Of a stretch of 64,000 nucleotides of DNA, positions 61,846 through 64,000 are shown in pieces. Within the stretch, counting starts at the first letter, position 1; each line of letters begins with the position of its first letter. This DNA comes from Desulfurococcus sp. (GTDB lineage: Archaea; Thermoproteota; Thermoprotei_A; Sulfolobales; Desulfurococcaceae). The stretch is taken from contig JAPNUX010000003.1 in assembly GCA_026626905.1 (NCBI GenBank), positions 277,758 to 341,757 of the forward strand. Reading direction: 5' to 3'. The translations under genes were made by a program, and so were the position numbers. The notes below the pieces were generated by a model. That model worked only from the letters and a program-made list of their open reading frames with translations, made no database searches and was not told the origin of the DNA.

Positions 61846-64000
61846 TTGAATGTTAGTGCTTTGAGGGGCTATGGGTTTCCTGGTGAGTATGTTAGGTTGT
61901 TGGAGGAGAGGAGTATTCGTGAGTTGAATCCTGTTCAGGTGGAGGCTGTTAGAGCTGGGTTGTTTGGTGGTGGGAATCTGCTGGTGGCTGCGCCTACAGC
62001 TTCAGGTAAGACTCTTATTGGTGAGCTGGCTCTTGTATACGGGTGGCTGAATGGTGGTGTGGGAGTGTATTTAACGCCTCTTAGAGCGCTGGCGGGTGAG
62101 AAGTACTGGGAGTTCAGGGTTCTAGAGGAGGTTGGAGTTAGGGTTGGGGTGGCTACAGGCGACTACGATGAGCGGGCTGAGCATCTGGGAGAGTATGATT
62201 TAATTGTCGCGACGTATGAGAGGTTTGATAGTATTCTGAGGTTGAAGCCGTGGTGGCTTAGGGATGTTAGAGTTGTAGTATTAGATGAGGTACACTTGAT
62301 TGGTGACTGGGAGCGTGGACCTATAGTTGAGGTGATTGCTGCGAGACTCATGAGGGGGAACACTAGGTTGATTGGTTTATCTGCGACGATCGGTAATCCC
62401 GGTGAGCTAGCTGAGTGGTTGAATGCTTCTCTTGTTAGCAGCGAGTGGAGGCCTGTTAAACTAGTTGAAGGCGTGTTAGATAGAAGGAGAAGGCTTATAG
62501 TATTCCCCGAGGAGGCGGGCGAGGAGGTACCGGATAGAACAGGTGATTTATTCTTAGACACGCCACTCCATAACGTACTCGACCTAGACATGCAGACACT
62601 AGTCTTCGTGCATAATAGGAGGAGGGTTGAAGAGTACGCTGTAGAAGCATCCAGGTACCTTCCTGTGAACCCTTCAAGTAGTCTACTCGAAAACCTAGCT
62701 AGAGAGCTTGAGGAAGCCCCGGTATCCATGGAGAGAGACCTTCTATTAAAACTTGTTAGAAGAGGAGTTGGATTTCATCACGCTGGGCTCTCGAGTACTG
62801 CCCGCATGGTTGTTGAGAAAGGCTTCAGGGAGAGGATACTAAAGCTTGTTTACGCTACTCCTACTCTAGCTGCAGGGGTTAACCTACCTGCTAGAAGAGT
62901 TGTTGTATCAATTAAAAGGTATGATCCCGTGAAGGGTAGAAGAGTCAATATAAGCATAGCGGAGTACAAGCAGATGGCTGGTAGAGCCGGTAGACCAGGG
63001 TATGATAAGGTAGGAGAGTCTATTATACCTGATGCATCAAGCCTTGGTGAGGGCTTACGCTACATAAAGAGTGCTTTAGAGCCTGTATCTGGTAGACTAC
63101 TCAGCGAGAGAGGGCTGAGAATACACCTGCTCTCGCTTGTAGCATCAAGGGATGCCTCAAGCATCCAGGATTTAATAGAGATACTCTCATCTACATTCTC
63201 TGCGAGACGCTCAGAGGACTTAAAGCTCAACGGGAAGCTAGTTTCCCAGGTTGTAGGGCTTCTCGAGGATCTAGGCATGCTGGTAGAATCCTCCGGGCTG
63301 CTGAAGCCTACAATGCTTGGTAAAACTACATCCTTCACGTATCTCGACCCGCTTACTGTAAGCATGTATAGGAGGCTTAAGCCCAGCGTGCCGAGAGAAC
63401 TATACCTGCTTCACGTAATATGCACTACACCGGATTTCACAAGGAGTTCTCCATACATCCATGGATGGATTACTAGTAGTCTTGAGGAGACAGCACTAGA
63501 TATGGCTGAGCGAGGGTTTATCCCAGGGCCCTCCGGCTTCAGTGATTACGATGAATGGCTTAGAGGATTTGTCTACGCTATGATCCTCTACGATTGGATT
63601 AATGAAGCATCAGAGGATAGTATAGTAGAGAGGTATGAAGTTGGCCCCGGGGACCTCTACAGTATGGTTGATACCGCGTCATGGATAGCTCACGCTCTCT
63701 CACGCATAGAGGGGGTTCTAGGCGACATAGCCTTCTATAAAGCACTGGAATCCCTCTCGAGGAGAATTGAGAAAGGTGTAAAAGAGGATGCATTAGAGTT
63801 AACCCTCCTGAAGGGGGTTGGGAGAGTAAGAGCCAGGATACTAGTAGAGCACGGAGTTAAAAACCTTAAAGATCTAGCTGAGAAGCCTGCTTCCTGGATT
63901 GCATCTCTACCTAAATTCGGCCCTCGCATAGCAGAGGAGATCGAAAGACAGTTAAGAGAAATAGGGTTGAAAACTAACTCCGTTATACATGAGACAGCTA
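61846..64000 (+). CDS. hel308: Hel308/Hjm superfamily 2 helicase, C-terminus cut by window edge
   Basis: A 3'-5' DNA helicase for stalled forks and homologous recombination. It has RGYGFPGEYVRLL (Q motif), Walker A APTASGKTLIGE, DEVH box VVLDEVHLIGDWERG, SATIGN, motif V ATPTLAAGVNLPA, motif VI QMAGRAGRPGYD and a C-terminal helix-hairpin-helix (LLKGVGRVRARILVEHG). About 718 codons are seen, so only a little is missing. The start is TTG 61846 after GGGGGG; GTG at 61828 or 61831 are alternatives. The first ~600 nt are G/T-rich compared with the rest of the gene. Confidence 0.95.
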   Translation, partial: MNVSALRGYGFPGEYVRLLEERSIRELNPVQVEAVRAGLFGGGNLLVAAPTASGKTLIGELALVYGWLNGGVGVYLTPLRALAGEKYWEFRVLEEVGVRVGVATGDYDERAEHLGEYDLIVATYERFDSILRLKPWWLRDVRVVVLDEVHLIGDWERGPIVEVIAARLMRGNTRLIGLSATIGNPGELAEWLNASLVSSEWRPVKLVEGVLDRRRRLIVFPEEAGEEVPDRTGDLFLDTPLHNVLDLDMQTLVFVHNRRRVEEYAVEASRYLPVNPSSSLLENLARELEEAPVSMERDLLLKLVRRGVGFHHAGLSSTARMVVEKGFRERILKLVYATPTLAAGVNLPARRVVVSIKRYDPVKGRRVNISIAEYKQMAGRAGRPGYDKVGESIIPDASSLGEGLRYIKSALEPVSGRLLSERGLRIHLLSLVASRDASSIQDLIEILSSTFSARRSEDLKLNGKLVSQVVGLLEDLGMLVESSGLLKPTMLGKTTSFTYLDPLTVSMYRRLKPSVPRELYLLHVICTTPDFTRSSPYIHGWITSSLEETALDMAERGFIPGPSGFSDYDEWLRGFVYAMILYDWINEASEDSIVERYEVGPGDLYSMVDTASWIAHALSRIEGVLGDIAFYKALESLSRRIEKGVKEDALELTLLKGVGRVRARILVEHGVKNLKDLAEKPASWIASLPKFGPRIAEEIERQLREIGLKTNSVIHETA

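Noticed and set aside
1..64000. tRNA, rRNA, IS elements, toxin-antitoxin or defence genes
   Set aside because: No T-loop consensus with acceptor pairing, no rRNA-like conserved stretches, no transposase, integrase or known defence protein motif was found in any gap or frame by eye.

Overview
The window reads as a continuous stretch of a hyperthermophilic crenarchaeal chromosome, most likely Desulfurococcales (Desulfurococcaceae-like). The evidence is: class I lysyl-tRNA synthetase, crenarchaeal SSB with a basic RG tail, Hjc resolvase, Hel308, PINA (PIN-ATPase-KH), a short crenarchaeal XPF nuclease, Taw1, a P. furiosus-type single-cluster ferredoxin and PEP synthase. TATA boxes are AT-rich, Shine-Dalgarno sites are of the GGTG/GAGGTG type, and GTG and TTG starts are common. 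The species assignment is inference. I see no rRNA, tRNA, IS element, integrase, CRISPR array or cas gene.

Layout. 1-6.2 kb: LysRS (cut by the left edge), a GT-C type membrane glycosyltransferase, an MFS permease and LeuRS, whose last ~50 codons lie in another frame. 6.2-15 kb: MarC, CDF transporter, ferredoxin, M20 peptidase, a biotin-carboxylase-like ATP-grasp protein with a degraded biotin/bicarbonate pocket, PEP synthase and a cDPGS-like GTPase. 15-29.3 kb: a surface and transport block with two exported metallophosphoesterases, an exported DOMON-like protein, an anchored solute-binding protein, a fused ABC permease and its ATPase, then a Vps29-like phosphodiesterase; PINA and Hjc sit convergently inside this block. 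29.3-38.7 kb: a kinase-like/DUF211 operon, an RHH and a winged-helix regulator, two DUF47 (PhoU-like) proteins, a SpeA-type arginine decarboxylase, a His-rich protein disulfide oxidoreductase in one operon with a DtxR-type regulator, and several unassigned proteins. 38.7-44.2 kb: aminotransferase, RavA/ViaA-like pair, DUF296, DUF123, SSB and a PqqD-like small protein. 44.5-47.8 kb: thiolase, carboxyltransferase and biotin carrier protein. 47.9-59.8 kb: Taw1, a beta-hydroxyacid-dehydrogenase-like protein, XPF, a GlcNAc-1-P transferase, a zinc-finger protein, a ferritin-like/VIT1 fusion, a P2A-type ATPase, an ADP-forming acyl-CoA synthetase beta subunit, a TtuA/Ncs6-type thiolase and a nitrilase. 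59.8-64 kb: MoeA fused to a periplasmic-binding-like domain, and Hel308 running off the right edge.

How they fit together. The gene set suits an organotroph that ferments peptides or sugars: an ADP-forming acyl-CoA synthetase subunit, ferredoxin, PEP synthase, a peptidase and transporters. The block at 15-29 kb could scavenge a phosphate ester or a similar ligand from outside the cell. Recombination and repair genes (PINA, Hjc, XPF, SSB, Hel308) are scattered through the window. Several promoters carry exact inverted repeats (9.35, 30.44, 31.39, 35.80, 42.48, 49.09 and 52.3 kb) that look like operators, and many lie beside a gene for a DNA-binding protein.

The most notable points are the LeuRS frameshift, the biotin carboxylase homologue that keeps its ATP site but has lost its biotin/bicarbonate residues, the His-rich disulfide oxidoreductase under a probable DtxR operator, the DUF211-kinase-like-phosphoesterase operon beside a GCTAAT/ATTAGC repeat, and a possible structured RNA near 34.5 kb.
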